Below, piece by piece: positions 63,236 through 64,000 of a stretch of DNA of 64,000 nt. The stretch is taken from the NCBI RefSeq assembly GCF_037126465.1, contig NC_088202.1, positions 28,690,213 to 28,754,212 on the forward strand. Direction: 5' to 3'. Source of the stretch: Ornithodoros turicata. Its lineage: Eukaryota; Arthropoda; Arachnida; Ixodida; Argasidae. The notes under the pieces were generated by a model. The model made no database searches and was not told where the DNA came from. It saw nothing but the letters and a program-made list of their open reading frames with translations. The position numbers were made by a program, and so were the translations under genes. Position 1 is the stretch's first letter. Every line of letters starts with the position of its first letter.

Positions 63236-64000
63236 GGGTGTCCCAAAAAACGTGTCATTGAATTATAATAAAAAAACCACACCACCTAGAATCATACGGT
63301 TAAAGACATTTCTTCTTACTAGGTTTTTGCCACCTCCTGATGTGAATGTCGTGTAACGTAAGTTTAATTATGTAAATTTTTGCGAACTGAAATCGGAAAT
63401 TTGCAAAGTATAAAGGTCACTTTTTTACCCCACCAATGTGAAAAGCGTGTCCAATTTACTCAAATTAATGATAATTGACAGAGATATTCAGGGGCTATCC
63501 CATCAGAAAGAATAGCCGAACATCATGCTCTACGGAGCTAGCGCGCGACAAATTTTTTCAGCGCAATCCTTGTCAGTCCGACGAAAGGATGTTGGAAACC
63601 CAGCCCAAGCTGCACAATGTACTGAAAGTCGAGTGCAATAGGGGTGGCCGGTATGTGTCTTATCAATGTTCTCTAGTTTCACACGTCTGTTCAAGGCCTT
63701 CCACCTACCCGTCCACCCCGCTCGACTTTCAGTACATTGTGCTACTTGGGAGCCCACACCTGCATCGCAGAAAGAGATAACACAGGTATTGCTTATCGCG
63801 TCTGACTTTCGCTGGGATCGCACTTTCCCTTTCCCAACTTCATGAACTGTCACTTTTTCTACTATCACTCTGTGGGCTGGCCGGCTGGGTTCGGAACCTC
63901 CTTTCGTCGAACTGAGAGCGATTGCGCTCAAAAAGTCGTCGCGCGTTATGGTCCGGTGCTACGAAAAGCATGATGTTCGGCTATTTTTTTCGATAGTATA
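63236..64000. mobile_element. TA-flanked palindromic element (CAGGGTGTCCC), runs off window
   Basis: Begins CAGGGTGTCCCAAAAAACGT after TA. Inner arms AATAGCCGAACATCATGCT (about 63513) and its inverse (about 63965), GCGCGCGAC and TCGTCGCGCG, lie either side of a loop. In the loop lies the ~155-base MITE 63603-63755 (CACAATGTACTGAAAGTCGA on both arms), the same one nested at 30688-30842. The right terminus is beyond 64000. Confidence 0.8.

Overview
The window looks like non-coding, transposon-rich DNA from an animal nuclear genome. It has spliced exons with GT/AG boundaries, several tRNA-derived SINEs, Ty3/gypsy LTR retrotransposons, a Penelope-like element (PLE), LINE fragments, many TA-flanked palindromic MITEs and hAT debris, and no bacterial-style gene packing. 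A chelicerate, most likely a tick, is my inference: SINEs with a tRNA head, a CTGTGCTGTCTGAGG-type body and an AATAAA/A-rich tail are familiar from tick genomes, and CsRn1-type gypsy elements primed by tRNA-Trp occur in invertebrates. No search was run.

Layout. 1-6.1 kb: AT-rich sequence with a tandem MITE dimer (1643-2447, 8-bp target duplication) and degenerate GAACCG-rich repeats. 6.1-19.0 kb: a nested set of LTR retrotransposons. A decayed CsRn1-like element A (plus strand) is split by a decayed gypsy element B (minus strand). B is itself split by a young CsRn1-like element C (identical 153-bp LTRs, ACCT target duplication) and by a 757-bp hAT element. 19-25 kb: SINE, half-MITEs, palindromes and a TA-flanked DNA element.

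25.0-49 kb: the only host gene I can support, on the minus strand. Three exons join in matching phase (41938-41871, 32880-31521, 27321-27005), followed by a ~2-kb 3' UTR with an AATAAA and a GU-rich downstream element near 25.0 kb. A possible 36-nt exon lies at 48952-48917. The product is acidic and Pro/Glu/Lys-rich, with five copies of a (V/I)VDVLKSS-like module and two calmodulin-binding IQ motifs. It resembles GAP-43/igloo-type neuronal IQ proteins in style only. Its stop codon coincides with the TTA target duplication of a MITE.

The 9-kb intron between the first two supported exons holds the most interesting part. A PLE (RT plus GIY-YIG) and PLE 3' fragments carry a minimal hammerhead-ribozyme motif. 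Beside them is a direct/inverted array of a non-coding 288-bp unit, each full unit folding into an extended hammerhead ribozyme (an animal 'retrozyme'). All of these blocks abut (TA)n tracts. One diverged copy keeps a canonical hammerhead core and would be transcribed in sense within the pre-mRNA.

49-64 kb: no gene found. It contains duplicated ~160-bp segments, TA-flanked palindromic MITEs (two copies of one family, one internally deleted), SINEs, two LINE 3' ends, and clustered foldback MITEs, one of them split by a GAACCG-rich DNA element.
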